A DNA stretch of 37,500 nt from Symbiodinium natans (GCA_905221605.1 CAJNDS010000153.1:147501-185000), one strand, 5' to 3'. Shown: positions 27,997-35,370, counted from the first letter of the stretch. Notes: generated by a model from the sequence alone, not told the origin. Numbers and translations: made by a program.

Positions 27997-28031
27997 GGCA
28001 AGCTCAAGGCCTTAAGCTCACGGATTGGGAT
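27997..28031 (+). CDS. Exon part upstream of the hairpin element
   Basis: Acceptor TTGGCAGCAG, then coding-like sequence that reads GKLKALSSRIG in one frame and QAQGLKLTDWD in another. It runs into a hairpin element whose GT at 28032 can act as donor. The part after the element continues the same two frames, so the two blocks are one interrupted exon. Confidence 0.5.
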
Positions 28032-28124
28032 GTTCCCCCTTATACTAGCAGTCCTTAATAGGGATTTTAATAGGGGGGTACTATAATCCCTATTAAGGAC
28101 TGTTAGCATAAGGGGGAGCATCCC
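28027..28124. mobile_element. 98-bp hairpin element with 11-bp target duplication
   Basis: Two 43-base arms (28027-28069 and 28082-28124) are inverted repeats with four mismatches around a 12-base loop. The insertion is flanked by AGCTCACGGAT (28015-28025) and AGCTCACAGAT (28125-28135), a direct repeat with one mismatch. The element carries GT inside its left end (GGGATGTTCCC). The duplicated flank supplies AG right after its right end (CATCCCAG). Removal of 28032-28126 leaves a net gain of 15 nt in the host exon. Confidence 0.8.
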
Positions 28125-28126
28125 AG

Positions 28127-28195
28127 CTCACAGATGGCAAAGCCGCAGCCCCCAAGTCAAGACTCGAAATCTACACGGGCACTCCAGGCCTTGTA
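28127..28195 (+). CDS. Exon part downstream of the hairpin element
   Basis: Reads LTDGKAAAPKSRLEIYTGTP in one frame up to a GTAAGA donor at 28199, or SSQMAKPQPPSQDSKSTRAL ending at a TAA at 28194 in another. Codon bias does not settle the frame. Confidence 0.5.
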
Positions 28196-28231
28196 ATGTA
28201 AGAACCCCAAAGTTGTGCTTTCACGCTCATC

Positions 28232-28310
28232 AGTGTTCCTCTCTTGCTCTCTCTTGCTCTCTCTTTCTCTCTCTTTCTCTCGTTTTCTCTCTCTCTCTCT
28301 TTTTCTAACT
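28232..28310 (+). repeat. CT-rich microsatellite acting as pyrimidine tract
   Basis: CTCTCTTG and CTCTCTTT units followed by (CT)n and TTTTTCTAACTCAG. It leads straight into a strong acceptor at 28313. Confidence 0.9.
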
Positions 28311-28313
28311 CAG

Positions 28314-28355
28314 CCCAGCAGGAAGCTGCGAGTCTCTTCCGCGAGACCATCGAAG
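28314..28355 (+). CDS. Short helical exon
   Basis: After CTAACTCAG and two bases the frame reads QQEAASLFRETIE with GC-rich third positions and leaves one G at GTGGGA. It is 42 nt and joins in phase to 28524. Confidence 0.62.
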
Positions 28356-28437
28356 GTGGGAAATCAATTAAAACCGTAAAGCCGTGAAACCGTCAAAGCC
28401 ACAATGCGAGAGTTTTGCCCATCTAAGTCCTCAATTT

Positions 28438-28508
28438 CCCTAAACCCTAAACCCTAAACCCTAAACTGCCCTAAACCCTAAACCCTAAACCCTAAACCCT
28501 AAACCCTA
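28438..28508 (-). repeat. CCCTAAA array before an acceptor
   Basis: About ten C-strand units interrupted once (ACTGC). It ends 15 bp upstream of the exon at 28524. Confidence 0.95.
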
Positions 28509-28523
28509 GTCAGTTTTCCTAAG

Positions 28524-28626
28524 CGTTCCTAAGCATCCTAAGCCGGCGCCGTGCCAGAGGCCTGAAGAAGACAGATGCCAAGGCTGGTCTTTCAAAGGAC
28601 GGCGTTAAGGCTCTCAAGAATCTCGG
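28524..28626 (+). CDS. Basic helical exon
   Basis: Acceptor TTTTCCTAAG, two bases completing Ala, then FLSILSRRRARGLKKTDAKA and GLSKDGVKALKNL, leaving GG at a GTCTAG donor. Phase fits both neighbours. Lys/Arg-rich, with no family recognised. Confidence 0.68.
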
Positions 28627-28666
28627 GTCTAGGGTGACTTTGCCAGTTTTTGCTAAAAACATACAG

Positions 28667-28844
28667 GCCCAGAGAAGTGATGAACAGGGCCTTACAGCTA
28701 GAAGAGGGACTGCGTTCGCAGCTCGGATCCGATCTTCGAACCCCGAAATACATTGACATGCAAACGCTATCTCGAATCCTTCTTAAGCCAAAGCCCTATA
28801 CCATCTCAAGCACACCCTGCAACAACAGCATGTGGGGTTTCTAG
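28667..28844 (+). CDS. Terminal exon of a helical protein
   Basis: Acceptor AACATACAG. One G completes a Gly codon, then PREVMNRALQLEEGLRSQLG, SDLRTPKYIDMQTLSRILLK and a 17-residue tail to TAG at 28842. Composition and phase both support it. It appears to end the gene that includes 28314-28355 and 28524-28626, and possibly the exons from 27247. Product unknown; the peptide suggests a helical domain. Confidence 0.7.
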
Positions 28845-28987
28845 CTTAGGCAAGAGCAAAGACCACCATGCCCCTGTGGCTAGTCAGGCTGTGCAATCTG
28901 TATTTTGTGCCGGGACAATTTGCTACTGACGTTTCAGCAGACATGCTAAGGCGCCAGGCGCGTCATAGAAGATGCTGTAGCCCTTAC

Positions 28988-29192
28988 CAAAGGTGACATT
29001 TCAGGCGTAGCAGGGGCGACCAGTTCATCCCGGAACCGAACTCGCATCCTGAGATGGTCACGCACTTGTAGCACACGCTACATGGTGTCCATGGGTTTGT
29101 CCATAATGCCCTTGATATCTTTGATCAACAAGATGCCGGCGCAGGGGCAGCTGTACTCAGCACAGTTGGCGCCTCGAGCCAGAGCTGTTTGT
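28988..29192. CDS. Coding-like block, strand unsettled
   Basis: On + the frame includes GDISGVAGATSSRNRTRILR and MPAQGQLYSAQLAPRARAV, with a possible GTAGAT donor at 29189. On - the frame ANCAEYSCPCAGILLIKDIK has about 73 percent third-position GC and joins in phase to a minus frame at 29247-29400 through the telomere-type run. Neighbouring genes favour +. Confidence 0.37.
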
Positions 29193-29215
29193 AGATTGCA
29201 ATTCTCGCTATGTCC

Positions 29216-29247
29216 CCTAAACCCTAAACCCTAAACCCTAAACCCTC
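29216..29247 (-). repeat. CCCTAAA array
   Basis: Four to five perfect C-strand units. Confidence 0.95.
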
Positions 29248-29293
29248 TTCTATGTCCTTACTGGGCTGACCTCCACTGCCTCCACTGTATCCA

Positions 29294-29400
29294 GTGTGGA
29301 ATGAGGTGCCTGAGCCATCCCGCCTTCCAAGCCCTGAAGACCTTTCAGTCTCATACAGCGATGCACTTCTGTCATTGAAGATCCTGCCTGCACTCAACGC
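29294..29400 (+). CDS. Exon candidate, Leu/Pro/Ser-rich
   Basis: After the acceptor CTGTATCCAG (29296) the + frame reads WNEVPEPSRLPSPEDLSVSY then SDALLSLKILPALN. The minus strand is also open (AGRIFNDRSASLYETERSSG), but the + peptide is more natural. Confidence 0.48.
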
Positions 29401-29412
29401 CTTCAAGCAGCA

Positions 29413-29490
29413 GCCCCTAAACCCTATACCCTATACCCTATACCCTAAACCCTGTACCCTATACCCTATACCCTATACCCTATACCCTAC
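29413..29490 (-). repeat. CCCTATA variant array
   Basis: About eleven 7-bp units, mostly CCCTATA with CCCTAAA and CCCTGTA members. Confidence 0.93.
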
Positions 29491-29551
29491 CTAAGATAGT
29501 ACAGCGCAGTGGGCTTGAGTCATGAGGATGCTTTGAGAGCAGCTTTGAGAG

Positions 29552-29631
29552 CCCGGCCTTACGAGGCACAACCTCAGCCTGGTCATGGTGGCCATGGGGC
29601 ACGCCGAGGAGCTCAAGGGCTTCATTCGGAT
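29552..29631 (+). CDS. Exon, helical
   Basis: After TTTGAGAG the phase-0 frame reads PGLTRHNLSLVMVAMGHAEE then LKGFIR and leaves AT at GTAGGG. Of 24 third positions about 22 are G or C, so coding on + is very likely. Product unknown. Confidence 0.66.
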
Positions 29632-29824
29632 GTAGGGGTTTTAGGGTTTTAGGGTTTTAGGGTTTTAGGGTTTTAGGGTTGTAGGGTTGTAGGGTTGTAG
29701 GGTTTTAGGGCTTTAGGTTTTTCAGGGTTGTAGGGTTGCAGGGTTTAGGGTTTTAGGGTTGTAGGGTTTATTTAGGGCTTATTTAGGGTTTATTTAGGGT
29801 TTATTTAGGGTTTAGGGTTTATTT
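29632..29824 (+). repeat. Length-variant TTTAGGG array at an intron 5' end
   Basis: Starts at the donor GT. It consists of TTTTAGGG (8 bp), TTGTAGGG (8 bp), TTTAGGG (7 bp) and, at the 3' end, TTTATTTAGGG (10-11 bp) units in blocks. The predicted intron ends 57 bp later at a T-rich acceptor. Confidence 0.93.
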
Positions 29825-29881
29825 CAGCACACACTTGAAAAGAGCATTAGACTCAGCTTTTTTTCCATGTGTCTTTCCCAG

Positions 29882-29961
29882 AGTGTGGGCTCACGATGCT
29901 AAGCGGCTCGTTCACGCAGGAAGCCCGCGCTGAATTGAGGATAGCCGCACGACTGAAATGG
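29882..29961 (+). CDS. Exon candidate after a strong acceptor
   Basis: Acceptor TTTTTTTCCATGTGTCTTTCCCAG. One frame reads CGLTMLSGSFTQEARAELRI then AARLKW to a GTGAGC donor at 29962. Another frame (VWAHDAKRLVHAGSPR, then TGA) fits the phase of the previous exon. The splice sites are good but the frame is undecided. Confidence 0.52.
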
Positions 29962-30342
29962 GTGAGCAGTGAACCACACGAAGAGCCGCGCTTTGAGGTT
30001 GCAGACTTCAGGGATTTCGGGCCCCTCCTCAACTATCCCAGTCCTTGTTTGGCAGCAGTCACCCAAGATGCCATGTTGCAAGCAGGACGTCGGGCGCGTT
30101 GGGGTTCTTTGCAACTTTTACTTTCTGGAAAATGATTATAAAAATGCCAATCCGACACCCTCTTAAATACCCATCGGTGCTTTCACGATGCCTGGGGCCT
30201 AGAGTCATGACTTGAAACATGAAAAACAGGTGTTTTCAGTGACAAACTTTATCGGGGCGTTCCGTGCTGTTTTCGTCAATCTGTGCGACTCAAAGCATCT
30301 AAACAAGATGCCATATCCTGGTGAGCTGACACACCAATTTCT
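29962..30342 (+). other. No separate gene seen
   Basis: The frame of the previous block stays open to 30135 (EVADFRDFGPLLNYPSPCLA), so the exon may be longer than given. The rest is intron-like. Confidence 0.35.
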
Positions 30343-30425
30343 ATAGGGGTCGGAATAATTACTAACAGTATTCCCTTATGGTCCCTATATGTTTGTTTAT
30401 AATAACCCCCAAAACCCTATTCAGT
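30343..30425. mobile_element. Family A element, copy 2
   Basis: Shares TATAGGGGTCGGAATAATTAC, AGTATTCCCT, GGTCCCT and CCCCCAAAACCCTATTC in order with the copies at 11438 and 30559. Confidence 0.65.
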
Positions 30426-30547
30426 ATTGCACACCTCATGACAAGCTTCGACCATGTTGGCCACTAACTCAATTCACTGAGTGTGCAAATCACTCTTGTT
30501 TCACTTTCGTCGCACCACACTTATGTCCGCTGGAGCCCCAAAATCCC

Positions 30548-30657
30548 TTCTAATTCTTATAGGGGTCGGAAGAATTACTAGTAGTATTCCCTCGTGGTCT
30601 CTTTGTAAATGTACTACAATACCCCCCCAAAGCCCTTTTCTAATTCTTAAGGCCCCT
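30548..30657. mobile_element. Family A element, copy 3
   Basis: Core TATAGGGGTCGGAAGAATTAC...AGTATTCCCT..., ending in GGCCCCTA. The 12-mer TTCTAATTCTTA occurs at both ends (30548-30559 and 30638-30649). Confidence 0.65.
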
Positions 30658-30687
30658 ACATTACCTTAAAACCCCCCACGGTACCAG

Positions 30688-30775
30688 TATCCAAGCAAGC
30701 CCAGGCCCGGAGAGGGCTCGCAGCGCTCTATGGGGCACAACATCCTTTGGCAAAGTGGCCCAGTTCTTTCGTGCT
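30688..30775 (+). CDS. Exon candidate, Ala/Gln-rich
   Basis: Acceptor CGGTACCAG, two bases, then SKQAQARRGLAALYGAQHPL and AKWPSSFV to a GT at 30776 (or 30779, GTTTAGGG). Coding composition, and a telomere-type array starts at the donor. Confidence 0.6.
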
Positions 30776-30810
30776 GTTGTTTAGGGTTTAGGGTTTAGGG
30801 TTTAGGGTTG
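30776..30810 (+). repeat. TTTAGGG array at an intron 5' end
   Basis: Four + strand units beginning within 3 bp of the predicted donor. Confidence 0.92.
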
Positions 30811-30966
30811 AAGTTTTAAGGTTATTTTGGAGGATGGCCTGAGGGCACGAATTTTTTGTGGTGTTCGAGCAATTCAAAAAAGCTTGGCTGTTGCTTTTGC
30901 TCAGATGCTCGGCAATGTCCGCATTCTACTGTGATGTCGATGCCTAACAAACCCAGAACCTCATAG

Positions 30967-31112
30967 AACCTCTGAAACCAAAACACAGCACCAAGGCTTT
31001 GAAGGCCGCTCACAATGAGGCGATGGCTGCCAATGCTGCTGGCCACCGTGAGGAGGCAGAGCCCTCTCGCTTTGTTTGGAGCTGCGAAGAGTTAGCTCAT
31101 TCAGCTTCTTAG
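30967..31112 (+). CDS. Terminal exon candidate, Ala/His/Glu-rich
   Basis: After CCTCATAG the frame reads LKPKHSTKALKAAHNEAMAA, then NAAGHREEAEPSRFVWSCEE and a TAG at 31110. The composition is strongly coding. A minus frame (30822-31046) is also natural-looking, but third positions favour +. Confidence 0.58.
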
Positions 31113-31379
31113 GAAAACCGAACGGTTCGGAAGTGACCTGAAAGCTTGAGATCGTTTCGCCGTTTATGGTGTGTTAATAACCTGTGGATATTGCTTGTGA
31201 CACTGGCGAAACAGGTATATCTCATGCAAATCGCCAATGACTTCATGTAGAGTCTTCTCGTTGACAGTTGTGTGCGGACTCGATCGCCGATTCGGTCTTC
31301 ACATAGTGAAGTTGATAGCACTCCTCTTTGTCGAACAATCTGAATTGGGCATTAATTTTCACGCTACGTCACCTTCCTC
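31113..31379. other. No supportable gene
   Basis: Partly open frames without codon bias. Confidence 0.4.
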
Positions 31380-31614
31380 GGCTTGGGCTGCGAGCCTGGA
31401 CAGGCGGAGGCAGCATGCAACAAATCTACAGGTGACGAGGCCAAAGACTGAGGTGGCAAAGCCGCACGTCGCGCTGGGAGTACACAACGATGGGGCACGA
31501 GCGCATGCGCAGGTGCGAAGTTTGCAAGAGGCGTTACGTTGCAAGACAGCTGTGAGACTCGCGCTTCATGGGCGGCATGTCGGGAAGAGCCTGGCTCTCC
31601 TGTTGAATCAGTGA
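31380..31614 (+). CDS. Terminal exon candidate, Ala/Arg/Leu-rich
   Basis: The frame reads AWAASLDRRRQHATNLQ, then VAKPHVALGVHNDGARAHAQ and VRSLQEALRCKTAVRLALHG to TGA at 31612. A GTGACG at 31432 could split it. Helical, basic and GC3-rich. Confidence 0.52.
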
Positions 31615-31632
31615 GCAGCACAGCAGGGTACG

Positions 31633-31770
31633 ATGGTTCGAGCAGTTGCAATGCACAGCATCGGTCTGCTAGTGGAAGCAGTGCTGTTCGGGAGCAGCAG
31701 CAGCACTAGCACCACCACCACCACCACCACCGCCACCGCCACCACCACCACCACCAGCATCGGGGGATGA
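31633..31770 (+). CDS. Small ORF with Thr run
   Basis: ATG to TGA, 45 residues. It starts MVRAVAMHSIGLLVEAVLFG, then a Ser run and a Thr/Ala run encoded by an ACC/GCC microsatellite (31706-31755), then SIGG. The N-terminal part looks like a signal or membrane segment. It may be chance plus microsatellite. Confidence 0.33.
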   Translation: MVRAVAMHSIGLLVEAVLFGSSSSTSTTTTTTTATATTTTTSIGG

Positions 31771-32205
31771 GTATGTCCAGTTTGGACTCAGTTTGGACCA
31801 CAGAGATGGGGGTTCCACAGGGGGTTCACAGGGTATCCGCGGAGTCGGGGTTTCATAATGGGGCCACGGAAACGTATGTCCAGAAGCCACAATGGGTCAG
31901 AGGGCGCATGCAAAGGGGGCGCATATCCTCCCCCCCCCCTCTGGTTCATCGTGGGTTTGGGGTTTAGGTTTTGAGTTTCGGGTTTAGGGTGAGGCTGTAG
32001 GGTTTGTGGGCTTCACTTTGACCCCCATGGTTCATGGTGGCTTTAGGGTATCGGGTTGAAGGTTTCGGTTTCGGGTCTCCCCGTGTGGTTCGTGTAGGGT
32101 TAGGGTTAACGGTCAGGTTTTGGGGGGGGGGGGGGGGGGGACCATTGGGGGGGGTATCTTGGCCGCCGATGGGGTCCAGTGGTCGATTGGAACCCAGAAA
32201 GGGTT
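31771..32205. other. Intron-like DNA with G run
   Basis: Degenerate TTTAGGG-like words at 31958-32000 and 32096-32110 and a G16 run at 32128-32143. No coding signal. Confidence 0.5.
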
Positions 32206-32213
32206 TAAAAAGC

Positions 32214-32401
32214 AGATTCAGAGGAGGTCATGCATTAAACCCTTGAAGTTCCCTGAACATATCTGTGAAGAAACCCGAGAGCTTGACCAGGCATTGAAAT
32301 TGTACGAGGCTCGCCGCGCATCTTTTGCCCATGGTCGTTTAGACATTGTCTCCCTTTTTCCCTTTCTCCGACTGGCAGTGATGTCCTGGCCCTTGCCGTA
32401 G
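32214..32401 (+). CDS. Exon candidate, helical
   Basis: The frame reads FPEHICEETRELDQALKLYE, then ARRASFAHGRLDI and VSLFPFLRLAVMSWPLP to TAG at 32399. The charged helix at the start is strongly coding. The acceptor lies among AG sites at 32215-32227. The hydrophobic end may be intron read-through. Confidence 0.57.
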
Positions 32402-32471
32402 ATGCCAGCATGCGAAAATGTGTCTCCAAGCACAAGCCCACGGTCCACATGCTCTGTTGAGTTTGTTGCAG

Positions 32472-32533
32472 GTTGCCCTTGAAGCCCGCTGCCACGTGCT
32501 GGGCGCACACCACGTGGACCGCTGTAGGGCTTG
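32472..32533 (+). CDS. Exon with strong splice sites
   Basis: Acceptor GTTTGTTGCAG, phase-0 frame VALEARCHVLGAHHVDRCRA, leaving TG at GTGAGC. It is 62 nt with high third-position GC. Product unknown. Confidence 0.6.
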
Positions 32534-32792
32534 GTGAGCAAACGCAAGCAGTCTTGGCATGGCTGGCAACTTGCAGCGCAGGCGCATCCAGAGGCTCTCG
32601 AGTCCTAAGCCCTACGCACCCAATAAATCAAATCTTTTCCGCAACTCTCTCAAAGCCCCAAACGAATCCCCAAACGCTTGACCAGGACACTTTGAAGACG
32701 CGGTGCAATTTGGGGTTGACCTTGCGGAACTGCGGTAGGAGCCTTCGTGTTGGCTGTGGTTGGTTGCTTGTGTCAGGGCTTTCGGAATTTTG

Positions 32793-33050
32793 GTGGGCTT
32801 CGGGTTGCGGCTTCCGGGCCATCAAGAGCTTGTCTGGGACAGGTGCAAGCCCTGTGAGTCCAGTGAGGCTCTTACTGATAGAGCACGCAATCAGGTTGCC
32901 AAAGGCGCCTTTGGGCTCCAACGTGCCTTCATCAAGGTACTCAAAAACTTAGTTCAGAGGAGGGAGTTGTTCGTTGCCTCAAACTTCAATACCTCCACGT
33001 TACACCAAGGGTTCTTCAAGGCCTCTGCCAGTCTCCCTTTTTCAGTCTAA
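32793..33050 (+). CDS. Exon candidate, probable terminal
   Basis: The frame reads GHQELVWDRCKPCESSEALT, DRARNQVAKGAFGLQRAFIK and VLKNLVQRRELFVASNFNTS to TAA at 33048. A GT at 32937 could end the exon earlier. A natural, helix-rich peptide with a CKPC motif that is too small to assign to a family. Confidence 0.6.
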   Translation: MGFGLRLPGHQELVWDRCKPCESSEALTDRARNQVAKGAFGLQRAFIKVLKNLVQRRELFVASNFNTSTLHQGFFKASASLPFSV

Positions 33051-33211
33051 AATGAACAAGCGGGGAACACCTTTGCAAGCCACTCCAAAGGTAAACCCGG
33101 TAGAATGATCGAAGCTCCCAAGCTTTAAAATTGTAAACCACAAAAAGCATGAAAGCTAAGCTGATGGCAGAGCTATGAGACCCTTCGTAAAATTCGTCCT
33201 GCCCCTCGCAG

Positions 33212-33373
33212 GACTGAAGAAGCAGAGGCTGAGCTGCGCTTGGCCTTGGCGGGGCTGGATTTGAGCTCAGCTTCTTGCGTGGGGTTTGGGGGCTTTGTGT
33301 CCGTAGACGAAGCCTATATCAGAGCTCGAATTGGAGCCCCGAATCCACCCTCCAGGCGACACTATCAATTAGG
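33212..33373 (+). CDS. Exon, Glu/Ala/Leu-rich start
   Basis: Acceptor CCTGCCCCTCGCAG. After one base the frame reads TEEAEAELRLALAGLDLSSA, then SCVGFGGFVSVDEAYIRARI and GAPNPPSRRHYQL, leaving GG at GTTTGGGGTTTAG. The N-terminal helix has very high third-position GC. Earlier GT sites (33285, 33296) are possible donors. Confidence 0.67.
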
Positions 33374-33414
33374 GTTTGGGGTTTAGGGTTTAGGGTTTAG
33401 AGTTTAGGGTTTAG
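33374..33414 (+). repeat. Telomere-type array that forms a whole predicted intron
   Basis: GTTTGGG, GTTTAGGG, TTTAGGG, TTTAGAG, TTTAGGG, TTTAG. It starts with GT at the end of one coding frame and ends with AG at the start of another, in matching phase. Confidence 0.85.
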
Positions 33415-33580
33415 GGAATACTTGCACAATCTCCTGCAAAAATCTGTCAAATTCACTCAGGAGCTGGTGGTCGGGCCAAGGCATCCTTTGGCGGTCACAG
33501 CCCTCCAGCTACTCCGACGCATGCGAGGATTAGGGCCTTCTTCCTGTTTTGGATATTGGCTTGCTTCTTTTCGTGCATGA
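33415..33580 (+). CDS. Exon candidate, helical
   Basis: One G completes the Gly codon left at 33373, then EYLHNLLQKSVKFTQELVVG, PRHPLAVTALQLLRRMRGLG and a short tail to TGA at 33578. The alternative start at 33468 (acceptor CACTCAG) would give ELVVGPRHPLAVT in phase 0. Confidence 0.6.
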
Positions 33581-34092
33581 TGCTGACGAGGATTTCGCGT
33601 TCCGGGTTTGGGAATTCAGCGGGTGCAGATTCAAATTTGAACAGCAGCTCAAGACGAGCCAGCGAACCAGGATGCAGTGAGGCGCAGAAATCCGAGCCCA
33701 CCCAAAGCATCCCCCAGCCTTAAGCTCCCGACGCTCCAATCCTCCACGTGGAGATACACGTACGTGTGCAAGAGAAGCGTGTTGAGCTAGACGGCTGTGG
33801 CCTACATTGTACCTAGCCGTCACCAGCTCGAGCGTGGCTCCCACCCACCCTGAACTTCTCTTTCACGGAGCTTTGCTCTCTGTGTGCGGAGCACTTCCAT
33901 GCATCAATCGCTTTGTGCACACTCGCTTGTATGGGTGCCAACAGGCTGCTAAAGCTATATGGGCCGGATGGTAGTTGAAACACAGCTGAGACTTAATGTA
34001 TCTTGATATAGCTCGGTTGCGTCCGTTTCAACCGAAAAAATATGTCGCACTACAACTACGACGTGTTGTAGGCTGGTGCGGCTCAAACACCT
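33581..34092. other. No confident gene
   Basis: Short frames on both strands. The sequence is intron-like or intergenic. Confidence 0.4.
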
Positions 34093-34128
34093 CTAAACCC
34101 TAAACCCTAAACCCTAAACCCTAAACCC
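34093..34128 (-). repeat. CCCTAAA array before an acceptor
   Basis: Five C-strand units, ending 10 bp before the exon at 34139. Confidence 0.95.
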
Positions 34129-34138
34129 CATGAGGCAG

Positions 34139-34229
34139 TAGAACTCTCGATGGATCCAAGGAACCTGAGCCTCGCCCTCTCCAGCCGTGGGCTGCTCGGA
34201 GATGCTGCTGCAGCACAGGCGAAGCGGGG
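34139..34229 (+). CDS. Exon, Leu/Ala-rich helix
   Basis: After GAGGCAG and two bases the frame reads ELSMDPRNLSLALSSRGLLG then DAAAAQAKR, leaving GG at GTTTAGGG. Third positions are strongly GC. It joins in phase to the terminal exon at 34345. Function unknown. Confidence 0.72.
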
Positions 34230-34252
34230 GTTTAGGGTTTAGGGTTTAGGGT
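34230..34252 (+). repeat. TTTAGGG array at an intron 5' end
   Basis: Three units, the first providing the donor GT of the preceding exon; then TTTCGGG. Confidence 0.92.
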
Positions 34253-34344
34253 TTCGGGTCCATCTTAGTGGGAGCAGGGGACAACTTTTCCCAAGTGGTA
34301 GGATAGGAGGGTCACTGAACCAACCATGTTCCACACCTTCACAG

Positions 34345-34423
34345 TCAGTTCATTGCGGATGTCAAGGCAGCCTCCTTGTTGGCCCGTGAAGCTGCCGAGG
34401 CCGATTGGGCCTGTCGCAATTAA
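34345..34423 (+). CDS. Terminal exon, Ala/Glu-rich helix
   Basis: Acceptor CACCTTCACAG. One T completes Gly, then QFIADVKAASLLAREAAEAD and WACRN, with stop TAA at 34421. Codon bias is strong and the phase agrees with 34229. Together with 34139-34229 it gives the C-terminal end of a helical protein of unknown function. Confidence 0.72.
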
Positions 34424-34526
34424 ACACGTGCAGGGTCAGGGCAACAAGAATAATGGCGCCACCGTAAATCATGACCTTTAGCGGATGACATTCAATCAAC
34501 CACGAACCATGAGCCCTATAATGTGA

Positions 34527-34588
34527 AGAGAGAGAGAGAGGGGGAGAGAGAGAGAGAGAGAGCAATAGATACAGAGAGAGAGAGAGAA
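34527..34588 (+). repeat. (GA)n microsatellite
   Basis: GAGA runs with a central GGGG and an AATAGATACA interruption. Confidence 0.9.
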
Positions 34589-34609
34589 GCAGTTCGGGAG
34601 AAACAAGTA

Positions 34610-35370
34610 GCCAACAACGGCCGGGGCCCAACACACCGCAGCCTAAACGCCCCAAAGCCGGTCAAGGAAACCGGGGACCCAACCGCAATTGCCACACGCC
34701 TCACCTGGGACCAACTGCAAACTGCAGGTTCAAGCACCGCCAAAAGCCAAACCACAGCAGCCTCCGCCCACTCCCAAGGACAGCGAAGAAGAGGGCGAAT
34801 ACCCGCCCCCGGAAGAACCAGAACATGACAATTCCGCCGTCTGGCAGCTACCGCCGAAGCAGACGAGCAGCCGGAGGGAGAAAGGCAGACCCGGAAAGCA
34901 ACGGCACAATGGGGCAGGGCCCTGGCAGTATCCGCAGATACCACCACAGACAACACTGAAGTAGCAGCTCACCTCGTCACAGCCCTCGTCACCTTGGGAT
35001 ACGAGAGCAACTGTGGACCACTAAAACTACAAATCATGAGCACAGTAGCACGAGAGACTGACCAGAAATGGAGAATGTCTCGCGCCCTCTAGTTCCTCTC
35101 GGCCAGGCTTTCTTTAAAAAAAACAAGAAAAAAGGAGCGGACCCAGCCAGGTTCTTTGGCTCCGAAACAGTTGCTGGGTCCGTGGTGTTAAGTGGCTGTG
35201 GAGCCTTGACTTTTGAAACGTTCCAAGAATTCTCCCGGCGATAGTGGAAGTGGCACTGGCATGGAGTCCTGGCCTTGGCGAACAGACAGTTCTGAAACTG
35301 GCGGCCAACAGGATCATAGTCATAGTGCTTACAGTGTACAGTGTATGCTGGCTGTATATTGTATAATGTA
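34610..35370 (+). pseudogene. Degenerate retroelement-like or pseudogenic coding block
   Basis: Three successive segments look coding but lie in different + frames: 34630-34740 (ETGDPTAIATRLTWDQLQTA), 34735-34860 (KDSEEEGEYPPPEEPEHDNS) and 34829-35092 (AVSADTTTDNTEVAAHLVTA, stop TAG at 35090). A further segment at 35140-35285 (GSETVAGSVVLSGCGALTFE) has an in-frame TAG between SRR and WKWHWHG. Frame changes and an internal stop suggest decay. A mobile-element origin is inference from the Pro/Glu-rich and then globular layout; no reverse transcriptase motif is visible. Confidence 0.4.

Noticed and set aside
31669-31890. Minus-strand open frame with a poly-Gly run
   Set aside because: It comes from the complement of an ACC/GCC microsatellite.
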